From assembly GCA_026415015.1 (NCBI GenBank), contig JAOAHW010000051.1:1-13699 (forward strand): a stretch of DNA of 13,699 nucleotides. The letters run 5' to 3'. Made by a program: the position numbers and the translations under genes. The stretch comes from Syntrophorhabdaceae bacterium. Its GTDB lineage: Bacteria > Desulfobacterota > Syntrophorhabdia > Syntrophorhabdales > Syntrophorhabdaceae. The stretch's first letter is position 1. Each line of letters begins with the position of its first letter. The notes beneath the pieces were generated by a model that was not told the origin of the DNA, ran no database searches, and saw only the letters and a list, made by a program, of their open reading frames with translations. This document shows, one piece after another, positions 1 to 7,069 of this stretch.

Positions 1-72
1 AGAGAAACCTTGTATACCAGAAGACATGACCCTGTTTATATAATTGTATCCATCTATAATAATGTGGGGCAT
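1..72 (-). CDS. NYN/YacP-like (DUF901) protein, N-terminal fragment cut by the window edge
   Basis: Only the first 24 codons are inside the window; the frame stays open to base 1. The peptide starts MPHIIIDGYNYINRV. The hydrophobic strand followed by D-G-Y-N is the signature start of NYN-domain (PIN-like) proteins of the YacP/DUF901 family, in which the early Asp is a metal-binding active-site residue of a putative ribonuclease. The start is the ATG at 72-70, because an in-frame TAG lies at 87-85. No Shine-Dalgarno sequence stands at a normal distance; an AGGAG at 108-104 is about 31 bases away. It follows ilvE on the same strand after 80 bases with no visible terminator, so it could be read from the operon or from its own weak promoter (84-112). 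The family call rests on a short motif and is moderate. Confidence 0.55.
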   Translation of the reverse strand, partial: MPHIIIDGYNYINRVMSSGIQGFS

Positions 73-83
73 TGTTTTTAGAT

Positions 84-112
84 TCTATATTAATTCTTCA
101 AAACTCCTGCAA
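84..112 (-). promoter_or_regulatory. Possible weak promoter before the NYN gene
   Basis: On the minus strand, TTGCAG (112-107) and TATAGA (89-84) are separated by 17 bases. The match to the sigma70 consensus is poor at -35 (3 of 6) and moderate at -10 (4 of 6). If used, transcription would start about 5 bases before the ATG at 72, giving an almost leaderless message, which would suit the missing Shine-Dalgarno. The rest of the 73-152 gap shows no hairpin followed by a T-run, so no terminator is called after ilvE. Confidence 0.2.
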
Positions 113-152
113 ACATTTCATATCAGAGTTAAAACACTTGGAAAATACTTGA

Positions 153-1064
153 TTATACATAGGTCAGCCAGTCTTTGTATTCTTCGTGCATACCCCTTGC
201 AACCTCAAAGAATTTTTTCTGAATGGCAAGGCCGACAGGCCCTGGTTTTCCTTCACCTATTTTCCTGCCATCGACCTCACGAACAGGTGTTACCTCTGCT
301 GCAGTCCCTGTAAAAAACACCTCATCGGCTATATATAGCTCATCCCTTGTGAAACGCTCTTCCTTGACCTCGTAGCCCATATCAGAGGCTATTTTCATAA
401 CAGCGAACCTTGTGATGCCTGGCAGTATTGATGTGAGGGGTGTTGTCTTTATCTTTCCCTTTCGGACTATAAAGATATTCTCACCACTTGCCTCAGATAT
501 ATAGCCCTCTGTATCCAGCATGATGGCCTCATCATAACCTGCTGATATTGCCTCTTTCTTGGCAAGTATGGAGTTTACATAATGACCGCATACCTTACCT
601 TTTGTCATACAGGCATCTACATGGTGTCTTAAAAAGGATGAAACCTTTGCCCTTATACCGTTTGCAAGACCTTCATCACCGAGATAGGCACCCCATACCC
701 AGCTTATTATAGCAAGCCTCACCTTGAACTCCTTCACATAAAGACCAAGCTGTCCATCACCCATAAAGGCAATAGGCCTTATATAGCACTCTTTAAAGCC
801 ATTGACTTTTACTATTTCTTTGCAGATATCCTTGATTTCACTCTTTTTGTAAGGTATATCGAGTTGAACAATATGGGCAGAGTCATAGAGTCTGTCTATA
901 TGTTCATTCAGCATAAATATGGCGCTTTTGCCATCATGACAGTGATAACACCTGATACCCTCAAATACCCCAAGGCCATAATGGAGGGTATGGGTGCATA
1001 CATGGACGTTTGCATCGTCCCAATCAATAAATCTTCCATCTAACCATATCTTATCTGCTCTCAT
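153..1064 (-). CDS. ilvE: Branched-chain amino acid aminotransferase (PLP class IV)
   Basis: Cytosolic PLP enzyme that moves the amino group between glutamate and the 2-oxo acids of leucine, isoleucine and valine. At 303 residues it has normal length. The class IV fold is visible throughout: HTLHYGLGVFEGIR (25-38), Arg96 in the YIRP segment, the PLP lysine K157 in KGKVCGHYVNS (155-165), the PLP-binding glutamate E191 in GYISEASGEN, and the late FFTGTAAEVTPV segment (250-261). The EGIR motif and the overall pattern favour IlvE over the related D-alanine aminotransferase or PabC. The start is ATG; its ribosome site AGGAG (1079-1075) lies in the last codons of nusB, two bases from this gene, so it is the last complete gene of the operon. 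Its products also supply branched 2-oxo acids, which some bacteria use as fatty acid primers, but that link is only suggested here. Confidence 0.93.
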   Translation of the reverse strand: MRADKIWLDGRFIDWDDANVHVCTHTLHYGLGVFEGIRCYHCHDGKSAIFMLNEHIDRLYDSAHIVQLDIPYKKSEIKDICKEIVKVNGFKECYIRPIAFMGDGQLGLYVKEFKVRLAIISWVWGAYLGDEGLANGIRAKVSSFLRHHVDACMTKGKVCGHYVNSILAKKEAISAGYDEAIMLDTEGYISEASGENIFIVRKGKIKTTPLTSILPGITRFAVMKIASDMGYEVKEERFTRDELYIADEVFFTGTAAEVTPVREVDGRKIGEGKPGPVGLAIQKKFFEVARGMHEEYKDWLTYV

Positions 1065-1066
1065 TT

Positions 1067-1483
1067 TTATGCTGCTCCTTTTTTAAGATATTCTTTTAAA
1101 ACCTTGTCTAATATTCCATTTATAAAGTTTTTTGAGTCCTCGCTGCCATATTTTTTCCCTAACTCAATAGCCTCATTTATAGCCACCTTGGGGGGGCAGT
1201 CAATAGAAAAGATCATCTCAAATATCCCAATCCTCAAGATGTTCCTATCCACATATGTAATCCTGTTGAAATCCCAGTTCTCTGATGAATTGTCTATATA
1301 TCGGTCTATTGTATCCATCTCCCTTTTTATACCTGAAAGGATGTATTTTGCATAGTCAATGATGTCTTTTTGATAGGGAAAAAGCTCGCAGTATCGAGCC
1401 AATGCCTTCTCCGGGTCATCGCCACCTGTATCCATCTGGTATAGCATCTTCAATGCTAATTCTCTTGATTTTCTTCTTCTCAC
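1067..1483 (-). CDS. nusB: Transcription antitermination factor NusB
   Basis: Small all-helical RNA-binding protein that, with NusE (S10), NusA and NusG, recognises boxA in rRNA leader transcripts and prevents early termination. At 138 residues it matches the family length. The basic N-terminus RRRKSRELALKMLYQ (2-16) and the C-terminal signature AINEAIELGKKYGSEDSKNF (101-120) followed by INGILDKV are both diagnostic. The start is GTG at 1483-1481, overlapping the TGA of ribH by 4 bases (GTGA); AAGGA at 1497-1493 lies 9 bases upstream. The ribH-nusB pair is a widespread arrangement. Confidence 0.96.
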   Translation of the reverse strand: MRRRKSRELALKMLYQMDTGGDDPEKALARYCELFPYQKDIIDYAKYILSGIKREMDTIDRYIDNSSENWDFNRITYVDRNILRIGIFEMIFSIDCPPKVAINEAIELGKKYGSEDSKNFINGILDKVLKEYLKKGAA

Positions 1484-1944
1484 AACCTGTTTTCCTTTAT
1501 CAGATTAACGATCTCTATAATAGAGACTGCTGCATCATACCCCTTATTACCTGACTTTGTCCCTGCCCTCTCTATAGCCTGTTCTATGTTGTCACTTGTT
1601 ATAATACCAAATGCAATGGGCTTTTCATAATCCAGGGATACCTGGGCAATGCCCTTTGTCACCTCATTGGCCACATAATGGAAATGGGGTGTAGCACCCT
1701 TTATAACAGCACCGAGACATATAACACCATCTATACCTTCTTTTTTTGCCAGTAGTTTTGATATCAATGGTATCTCAAAAGAGCCAGGGACTTTATATAT
1801 CTCAATCTGGCTGTCCTCTGCCCCGTGTCTTTTCAATGCATCCAGGGCGCCCTCGAGGAGCCTATCTGTTATAAAACTGTTGAATCTACTTACTACAATT
1901 GCAAATCTGAATCCCTTTGCATCTAATCTTCCTTCGTGAATCAT
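1480..1944 (-). CDS. ribH: 6,7-dimethyl-8-ribityllumazine synthase (riboflavin synthase beta chain)
   Basis: Condenses 3,4-dihydroxy-2-butanone 4-phosphate (from RibB) with 5-amino-6-ribitylaminouracil to give lumazine, the penultimate riboflavin step; the family forms pentamers or 60-mer shells. At 154 residues it is typical. Visible elements are the ring-stacking Phe22 in SRFN, the loop GSFEIPL (54-60), the phosphate/catalytic segment LGAVIKGATPHFHYVANE (77-94) with the presumed catalytic His87, and Arg127 in ERAGTKSGNKG. The residue two after His87 is His, where I expect Asp or Glu in most relatives; this is probably tolerated. The start is ATG with AAGGAG 5 bases upstream, overlapping the ribBA stop codon (TAAGGAG). 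Confidence 0.96.
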   Translation of the reverse strand: MIHEGRLDAKGFRFAIVVSRFNSFITDRLLEGALDALKRHGAEDSQIEIYKVPGSFEIPLISKLLAKKEGIDGVICLGAVIKGATPHFHYVANEVTKGIAQVSLDYEKPIAFGIITSDNIEQAIERAGTKSGNKGYDAAVSIIEIVNLIKENRL

Positions 1945-1953
1945 GTCTTCTCC

Positions 1954-3159
1954 TTATATATTGTTGAGGATATGACCTAATTTTTTCTGTTTTGTCTTCA
2001 GGTAAGCAATATTATCCTTTGTAGGAGATATCTCAAGGGGAACCCTCTCAACCACAGTGAGGCCATATCCCTCAAGGCCTTTTATCTTCCTTGGGTTGTT
2101 TGTAATAAGCCTCATCTTCCTCACACCTAAGTCATTTAGTATCTGGGCGCCTATACCATAATCCCTCAGGTCAGGTGAAAATCCAAGGGCTAAATTTGCC
2201 TCAACTGTATCATGGCCTCTATCCTGGAGATTATAAGCCTTAATCTTGTTTAGAAGCCCTATACCCCTACCTTCCTGTCTCATATATAAAAGCACACCTT
2301 TTTGTTCCTTCCCTATCATGGTGAGGGCAGTGTGCAATTGGTCACCACAGTCACATCTCATAGACCCTAAGACATCCCCGGTAAAACACTCTGAGTGTAC
2401 CCTTACAAGGACGCTCTCATCTGATGATATATCTCCTTTCACAAGGGCAAGGTGGATTTTGTTGTCTATATCATTCTCATATCCTATGAGCCTGAATTCG
2501 CCGCCATATTTTGTGGGCAGCCTTGTCTCTGCTACCCTTCTGATAAGCTTTTCGTTTTTTGTTTTGTATTGTATAAGGTCTGCTATGGAGACTATCTTGA
2601 GTTTATATTTTTCTGCATACTTCTCAAGGTCAGGCAACCTCGCCATGGTGCCGTCTTCCTTCATTATCTCGCATATAACCCCTGCAGGTTTTAACCCTGC
2701 AAGCCTTGCCAGGTCCACAGATGCCTCTGTATGGCCTACACGGACAAGGACACCACCTTTACGGGCCATAAGGGGGAATATATGTCCTGGTCTTGCAAGG
2801 TCATCTGCTGTTGAGTTATCGTCGATAGCAACCTGTATTGTCCTTGCCCTGTCATGGGCAGAGATACCTGTTGTTACGCCCTCTTTTGCCTCTATGGATA
2901 CAGTAAAGGCTGTGTTATAAGGTGATGTGTTGTCCTGTACCATGAGTGGTAGTTCTAATTCCCTAACCCTCTCTTCAGTAAGGGACAGACATATGAGCCC
3001 GCACGCATTCCTTGCCATAAAATTTATTGCCTCAGGTGTCACCTTCTCTGCAGCGATCATGAGGTCGCCTTCATTCTCTCTGTCTTCATCATCTACAATG
3101 ATTACCATCTTACCCTGTCTTACATCGTCTATGACATCCTCTATCCTTGAAATAGCCAT
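1954..3159 (-). CDS. ribBA: Bifunctional 3,4-dihydroxy-2-butanone-4-phosphate synthase / GTP cyclohydrolase II
   Basis: Two-domain fusion that opens both arms of riboflavin synthesis. Residues 1 to about 200 are the RibB domain, which makes dihydroxybutanone phosphate from ribulose-5-P: the acidic loop VDDEDRENEGD (22-32), ARPGHIFPL (122-130), VGHTEASVDL (141-150) and ICEIMKEDG with Glu164. Residues 205-401 are the RibA domain, which opens GTP: the zinc cysteines C258, C269 and C271 in the usual C-x10-C-x-C spacing, YMRQEGRGIGL (292-302), and TNNPRKI (353-359). Both halves keep their key residues, so both activities are expected, unlike degenerate RibBA paralogues. The start is ATG with AAGGGG 8 bases upstream (3173-3168). 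It begins 3 bases after ribE and lies between ribE and ribH. Its substrate ribulose-5-P can be made by RpiB, encoded upstream in the same run. Confidence 0.97.
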   Translation of the reverse strand: MAISRIEDVIDDVRQGKMVIIVDDEDRENEGDLMIAAEKVTPEAINFMARNACGLICLSLTEERVRELELPLMVQDNTSPYNTAFTVSIEAKEGVTTGISAHDRARTIQVAIDDNSTADDLARPGHIFPLMARKGGVLVRVGHTEASVDLARLAGLKPAGVICEIMKEDGTMARLPDLEKYAEKYKLKIVSIADLIQYKTKNEKLIRRVAETRLPTKYGGEFRLIGYENDIDNKIHLALVKGDISSDESVLVRVHSECFTGDVLGSMRCDCGDQLHTALTMIGKEQKGVLLYMRQEGRGIGLLNKIKAYNLQDRGHDTVEANLALGFSPDLRDYGIGAQILNDLGVRKMRLITNNPRKIKGLEGYGLTVVERVPLEISPTKDNIAYLKTKQKKLGHILNNI

Positions 3160-3162
3160 GAT

Positions 3163-3810
3163 TCAAGCCCCTTTAATGTAACCGTGTTTATAAAGAAAAT
3201 CCATATCGATACCTTTTTTTTCTGTTCTTTCTAAAAAACTCTCCACATACTTCCCTATTATGTCTGTCTCAATGTTTACTCTACTTCCGACCTCTTTTTC
3301 CCCTATTGTAGTTCTCATGAAGGTATAAGGGATTATATTAACTGTAAAAATATTAACATCCTTGCTATTCACTGTCAAGCTAATGCCGTCTATGGATACA
3401 GACCCCTTTTTTACTATAAATCTCGAAATATCCTCAGGTACCTCTATACTCAGCCTTATAGAATCGCCTGCAGGGTCTTTCTTTCTTACTGTCCCTATAC
3501 AGTCTACATGACCTGTTACAAAATGACCCCCAAACCGAGAACCTGCACCCATGGCCCTCTCCAGATTTACTCTTTCGCCAACAGACTTTTTCCCCAGTGT
3601 GGTAACATTTATGGTCTCTAAAGATGCATCAGCATAGAAATTGGTACTTGTAAGCCTGGTCACAGTAAGGCACACCCCGTCAACACAGATGCTGTCGCCC
3701 TCTTTTATGTCCTCCTTTAACAATCTTGTCTTTATAGAGAACTCCCATCTACCGCCTGACCTGTTGATGGCTGTTATCTCTCCTATATCCTCAATAATCC
3801 CTGTGAACAT
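3163..3810 (-). CDS. ribE: Riboflavin synthase, alpha subunit
   Basis: Performs the final step, in which two lumazine molecules dismutate to riboflavin and the pyrimidine that is recycled by RibH. At 215 residues it has normal length. It shows the internal duplication of the family: lumazine-binding repeat 1 starts MFTGIIEDIG (1-10), and repeat 2 begins near GGHFVTGHVD (94-103) with SIDGISLTVN (139-148) mirroring CVDGVCLTVT (42-51). Cys47, His101 and Asp183 correspond to residues at the active site between repeats. The gene overlaps the end of ribD by 20 bases; GGAGGG just before the ATG at 3810 supports this start. Some databases name this gene ribC. Confidence 0.96.
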   Translation of the reverse strand: MFTGIIEDIGEITAINRSGGRWEFSIKTRLLKEDIKEGDSICVDGVCLTVTRLTSTNFYADASLETINVTTLGKKSVGERVNLERAMGAGSRFGGHFVTGHVDCIGTVRKKDPAGDSIRLSIEVPEDISRFIVKKGSVSIDGISLTVNSKDVNIFTVNIIPYTFMRTTIGEKEVGSRVNIETDIIGKYVESFLERTEKKGIDMDFLYKHGYIKGA

Positions 3811-4897
3811 ATCCCTCCAGACATATATCGTCTTTAAATCTCTTCATCCCTGTTATCTTCAGTCTGTAGGCGTCCCTGAGAAAGTCTATGCCCTTCCCGC
3901 CGATGAGATTTAATGCATTTTTACCGCCTATAAAGATAGGGGCATAAAACAGTATGAATTTATCTATTAAACCCTCTTTAAGCATACTGCTGTTTATCTC
4001 GCTGCCTCCCTCTATAAGAACACTCATCAGGTCTCTTTTGTAGAGTTCATGGCATACAAATCTCATTGAAACCCTGCCCCCTTCATCCTTTGGTGACCTT
4101 ATCACCTCTAAACCGAATGACTTGAGCCTTGCCTCTTTATCTGCCCTTGAATCTTCAGAGGTAAAGACAATGGTCTTGTATTTATCCGCTGTCTTTGCGA
4201 TGTCGCTTGCAAGGGGTAGTCTTAGCTTTGAGTCAAGGATTATACGGACAGGATATTTTTTAACCTTCACCATCCTGGGGATGAGCATGGGATTGTCTGT
4301 TATGACTGTATTGATACCCACCATGATGGCATCCACACTTGACCTCAATCTATTGGTATATCTCCTTGATGCCTCATTGGATATCCATTTGGAATCACAT
4401 GTCTTTGTAGCAATCTTTCCATCGAGGCTTATGGCTGCCTTCATGATAAAAAAGGGCCTTGATTTTTCCATATTTATAATGAATGCCTCATTGAGCTTCT
4501 TTGCCTCTTCTTCAAGGACACCTGTCTTCACAACTATGCCAGCATCCCTTAAAGACTGGACACCCTTACCACTGACCTGGGGGTTTGGGTCTAACATGGC
4601 CATAACCACTTTTTTTATGCCTGCATTTTTTATTGCCTCTGTGCACGGCGGTGTCCTGCCAAAGTGGACACATGGCTCAAGGTTTACATAAAGGGTTGAG
4701 TCTCTTGCATCATCTTTGGCATCGTTTATGGCTACAACCTCTGCATGGGGAAGGCCTGCCTTCTTGTGATAACCCTTACCTACTATCCTGTTATCCTTAA
4801 CAAGGACAGCACCAACCATAGGGTTAGGTGATGTGGTCCCATAGCCTTTTTTAGCCAGAGAGATGGCTAAACGCATATATTGTTCTTCTTCACTCAT
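3791..4897 (-). CDS. ribD: Bifunctional diaminohydroxyphosphoribosylaminopyrimidine deaminase / 5-amino-6-(5-phosphoribosylamino)uracil reductase
   Basis: Performs the second and third steps of the GTP branch of riboflavin synthesis. Residues 1 to about 145 are the zinc deaminase: SPNPMVGAVLV (23-33), zinc and proton-shuttle motif HAE (His51, Glu53) and the PCVHFGRTPPC loop with Cys76 and Cys85. Residues 146-368 are the NADPH-dependent reductase: FIMKAAISLDGKIAT (150-164), SSVDAIMVGINTV (186-198) with DNPML, and VLIEGGSEINSSML (293-306). At 368 residues it is full length for the fused enzyme. The start is ATG, in a 4-base ATGA overlap with nrdR, with AAGGA 6 bases upstream. The dephosphorylation step that follows is not encoded in the window, nor is the FAD synthetase RibF. 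Confidence 0.97.
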   Translation of the reverse strand: MSEEEQYMRLAISLAKKGYGTTSPNPMVGAVLVKDNRIVGKGYHKKAGLPHAEVVAINDAKDDARDSTLYVNLEPCVHFGRTPPCTEAIKNAGIKKVVMAMLDPNPQVSGKGVQSLRDAGIVVKTGVLEEEAKKLNEAFIINMEKSRPFFIMKAAISLDGKIATKTCDSKWISNEASRRYTNRLRSSVDAIMVGINTVITDNPMLIPRMVKVKKYPVRIILDSKLRLPLASDIAKTADKYKTIVFTSEDSRADKEARLKSFGLEVIRSPKDEGGRVSMRFVCHELYKRDLMSVLIEGGSEINSSMLKEGLIDKFILFYAPIFIGGKNALNLIGGKGIDFLRDAYRLKITGMKRFKDDICLEGYVHRDY

Positions 4898-5358
4898 ACC
4901 TGGTCCTTTTTAATTAGAAGGTCTTTCAACTCCTCCATGAATTCATTTATATCCCTGAACTGCCTGTATACTGATGCAAACCTTACATAGGCAACCTCAT
5001 CTAGTTTTTTCAATTCATCCATGACCATCTCACCTATCTCTGATCCCTTTACCTCCCTCTCACTCTTTTCAAAGAGGTTGTATTCAATCCTTGATACAAT
5101 CTTCTCCAGGGTTGTTATGCTTATAGGTCTTTTCTCACATGCCTTTTTAAGACCATTTAATATCTTTGACCTGTCAAATACCTCTCTCCTGCCGTCCTTT
5201 TTTATAACAAGTAATAGTCCTTCTTCAAGCCTTTCTGCAGTGGTAAAACGCTTTGCACATTTAAGGCACTCCCTCCTCCTCCTTATGGTATCCATCTCTT
5301 TATTCATCCTTGAGTCAAGGACTTTACTTTCTGTGAATCCGCAAAAAGGGCACTTCAT
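4894..5358 (-). CDS. nrdR: Transcriptional repressor NrdR
   Basis: Zinc-finger and ATP-cone protein that senses dATP/ATP and represses ribonucleotide reductase operons at paired NrdR boxes. At 154 residues it is standard length. The N-terminal zinc ribbon uses Cys3, Cys6, Cys31 and Cys34, with the usual RRRR stretch (26-29) between the cysteine pairs for DNA binding and KRFTT after them. The ATP-cone spans about residues 49-139 (VIKKDGRREVFDRSKI at 51-66). The start ATG overlaps the TGA of the deaminase gene by 4 bases (ATGA), and no Shine-Dalgarno is visible before it, so translation is probably coupled. It sits beside the dCMP deaminase, so both neighbours concern dNTP supply. No nrd gene is in the window. 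Confidence 0.97.
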   Translation of the reverse strand: MKCPFCGFTESKVLDSRMNKEMDTIRRRRECLKCAKRFTTAERLEEGLLLVIKKDGRREVFDRSKILNGLKKACEKRPISITTLEKIVSRIEYNLFEKSEREVKGSEIGEMVMDELKKLDEVAYVRFASVYRQFRDINEFMEELKDLLIKKDQV

Positions 5359-5801
5359 ATCTTATTTAAAACAATAGAGGCCTCTTTTATTAAGTTCATA
5401 GAGAGCTCATCAGGGTATCCATCGAGATAGGTTATTCGTACAATACCGGCATTTATAATCATCTTCATACATATGGAACAGGGCAGATGGGTTGAATAGA
5501 GCTCAGCCCCATCTATGGAGACCCCATGTAGGGCAGCCTGAATAATGGCATTCTGCTCAGCATGGAGCCCCCTACAGAGCTCATGCCTCTCCCCTGATGC
5601 TATGTTCATCTTCTCTCTGAGACACTCTCCATCAAGGCAGTGTCTCAGACCCTTTGGTGCACCATTATAGCCTGTGGATAGTATCCGCCTGTCTTTTACT
5701 ACTAATGACCCTACATTTCGCCTTCTACAGGTAGACCTTTTCGAGACAATCTGTGCTATCTCCATGAAATAGGAGTCCCAATCTGGACGTACATTATTCA
5801 T
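5355..5801 (-). CDS. comEB: Deoxycytidylate (dCMP) deaminase, ComEB type
   Basis: Zinc enzyme that converts dCMP to dUMP, the substrate of thymidylate synthase. At 148 residues it is complete. RPDWDSYFMEIAQIVSKRST (5-24) is the family's N-terminal motif. Zinc and catalytic residues are His80 and Glu82 in GLHAEQNAI, with Cys108 and Cys111 in LPCSICMKM. An extra Cys/His segment, HCLDGECLRE (54-63) with GERHELCRG (70-78), fits the additional zinc site seen in this family. The start ATG overlaps the glyA stop by 4 bases (ATGA), and there is no clear ribosome site. The symbol follows the Bacillus name; a role in competence is not implied here. Neighbouring glyA makes the methyl donor used on dUMP. 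Confidence 0.94.
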   Translation of the reverse strand: MNNVRPDWDSYFMEIAQIVSKRSTCRRRNVGSLVVKDRRILSTGYNGAPKGLRHCLDGECLREKMNIASGERHELCRGLHAEQNAIIQAALHGVSIDGAELYSTHLPCSICMKMIINAGIVRITYLDGYPDELSMNLIKEASIVLNKI

Positions 5802-7045
5802 AGGTTATATATACGGGAATAAAAAGGGAATCTTGAGCATAGATCCCTTACCTCTTCCCTTACCTGGTTCTGTACCCTTTCATCTTCAGGGTTTTTAAGG
5901 ACCCTATCTATGAATCCGCAAATAATCTCCATCTCTTTTTCTTTCATGCCCCTTGTGGTGATGGCAGGCGTACCTATCCTTATACCGCTTGTTACCATAG
6001 GGCTCTTTGTGTCAAAGGGTATAAGGTTTTTGTTTATCATTATACCGCTGTTTTCCAGGGATTCCTGGGCGATCTTTCCTGTAATGCCCTTGTTTGTCAG
6101 GTCCACAAGAAAGAGGTGGTTATCTGTCCCACCTGATACAATCCTGTAGTCTCTCTCCATCATAGACTTGCATAGATGTTTTGCATTCAGGATAATCTGT
6201 CTCTGATATTCCTTAAACTCATCGGTCATGGCATTCTTCAAGGCCACTGCCTTTGCAGCTATCACATGCATTAGGGGTCCACCCTGGATGCCTGGGAATA
6301 CAGCAGAGTCTATGGCCTTTGCAAACTCCTTCTTACAGAGAATGAGCCCGCCTCTTGGGCCCCTTAATGTCTTGTGGGTAGTGGTTGTGACAAAATGGGC
6401 GTACTCAACAGGACTTGGATGGTAACCTGCTGCAACAAGCCCTGCAATGTGGGCTATATCTGCCATGAGATATGCACCTACCTCATCGGCTATCTCCCTG
6501 AATCTCTTGAAATCAATAAACCTTGAATATGCACTTGCCCCGGTTATTATGAGCTTAGGTTTCTCTTTTAATGCTATAGACCTTATCTCATCATAATCGA
6601 GCATCTCATCCTTTTCAGAGACCTTGTATCCCACTGTCCTGTAGAATTTACCAGAAAAACTCACCCTTGAACCGTGGGTAAGATGGCCTCCGTGCGCAAT
6701 ATCCATACCGAGAATAGTGTCACCAATATTCAAGACAGCAAAATATACTGCCATATTGGCAGATGAGCCTGAATGGGGCTGGACATTTGCATGTTCTGCA
6801 TTAAACAGTGTCTTAGCCCTCTCAATGGCTATATCCTCTATCTCATCGAGAAATCGGCATCCACTATAGTATCGCTTTGATGGATATCCCTCGGCATATT
6901 TATTTGTTAAAACACAACCCTGTGTATCAAGGACATCTTCATCCACATAGTTTTCTGAGGCGATCATTATGAGGCTGTACTCTTCCCTCTCGATCTCCTT
7001 CCTTATAAGGCCATAAACCTGATTGTCCTTCTCAGCGAGCTTCAT
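5798..7045 (-). CDS. glyA: Serine hydroxymethyltransferase
   Basis: PLP enzyme interconverting serine plus tetrahydrofolate with glycine plus 5,10-methylene-tetrahydrofolate, the main one-carbon source for thymidylate, purines and methionine. At 415 residues it has the normal bacterial length. Visible motifs are SENYVDEDVL (30-39), NKYAEGYPSKRYYSGC (48-63), the tetrahydrofolate/PLP region around PHSGSSANMAVY (90-101), DIAHIAGLVA (196-205) with Asp196 and His199, and the PLP lysine Lys225 in TTTTHKTLRGPRGG (220-233). The start is ATG, 24 bases after the rpiB stop; only a weak, distant AAAGG (7062-7058) precedes it. No glycine or THF riboswitch fits in that gap. Confidence 0.97.
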   Translation of the reverse strand: MKLAEKDNQVYGLIRKEIEREEYSLIMIASENYVDEDVLDTQGCVLTNKYAEGYPSKRYYSGCRFLDEIEDIAIERAKTLFNAEHANVQPHSGSSANMAVYFAVLNIGDTILGMDIAHGGHLTHGSRVSFSGKFYRTVGYKVSEKDEMLDYDEIRSIALKEKPKLIITGASAYSRFIDFKRFREIADEVGAYLMADIAHIAGLVAAGYHPSPVEYAHFVTTTTHKTLRGPRGGLILCKKEFAKAIDSAVFPGIQGGPLMHVIAAKAVALKNAMTDEFKEYQRQIILNAKHLCKSMMERDYRIVSGGTDNHLFLVDLTNKGITGKIAQESLENSGIMINKNLIPFDTKSPMVTSGIRIGTPAITTRGMKEKEMEIICGFIDRVLKNPEDERVQNQVREEVRDLCSRFPFYSRIYNL

Positions 7046-7069
7046 ATTAATATCTTACCTTTCATTATA

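Noticed and set aside
73..152. Rho-independent terminator after ilvE
   Set aside because: The stretch contains direct rather than inverted repeats (AAGTATTTTCC / AAGTGTTTT) and no stable GC stem followed by a T-run.
2246..2920. Plus-strand open frame of 224 codons opposite ribBA
   Set aside because: It lies wholly antisense to a well-conserved bifunctional enzyme, its translation has no family-like motif, and it has no ribosome site. It reflects the codon pattern of the real gene.
4122..4691. Plus-strand open frame of 189 codons with hydrophobic stretches opposite ribD
   Set aside because: The apparent membrane-like segments are the antisense reading of ribD; both ribD domains are intact on the other strand.
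4895..4910. FMN riboswitch before the rib genes
   Set aside because: ribD overlaps nrdR by 4 bases and the following rib genes are separated by a few bases at most, so there is no untranslated leader in which an RFN element could fold.
7046..7069. Glycine or tetrahydrofolate riboswitch before glyA
   Set aside because: The gap is only 24 bases, too short for either element.
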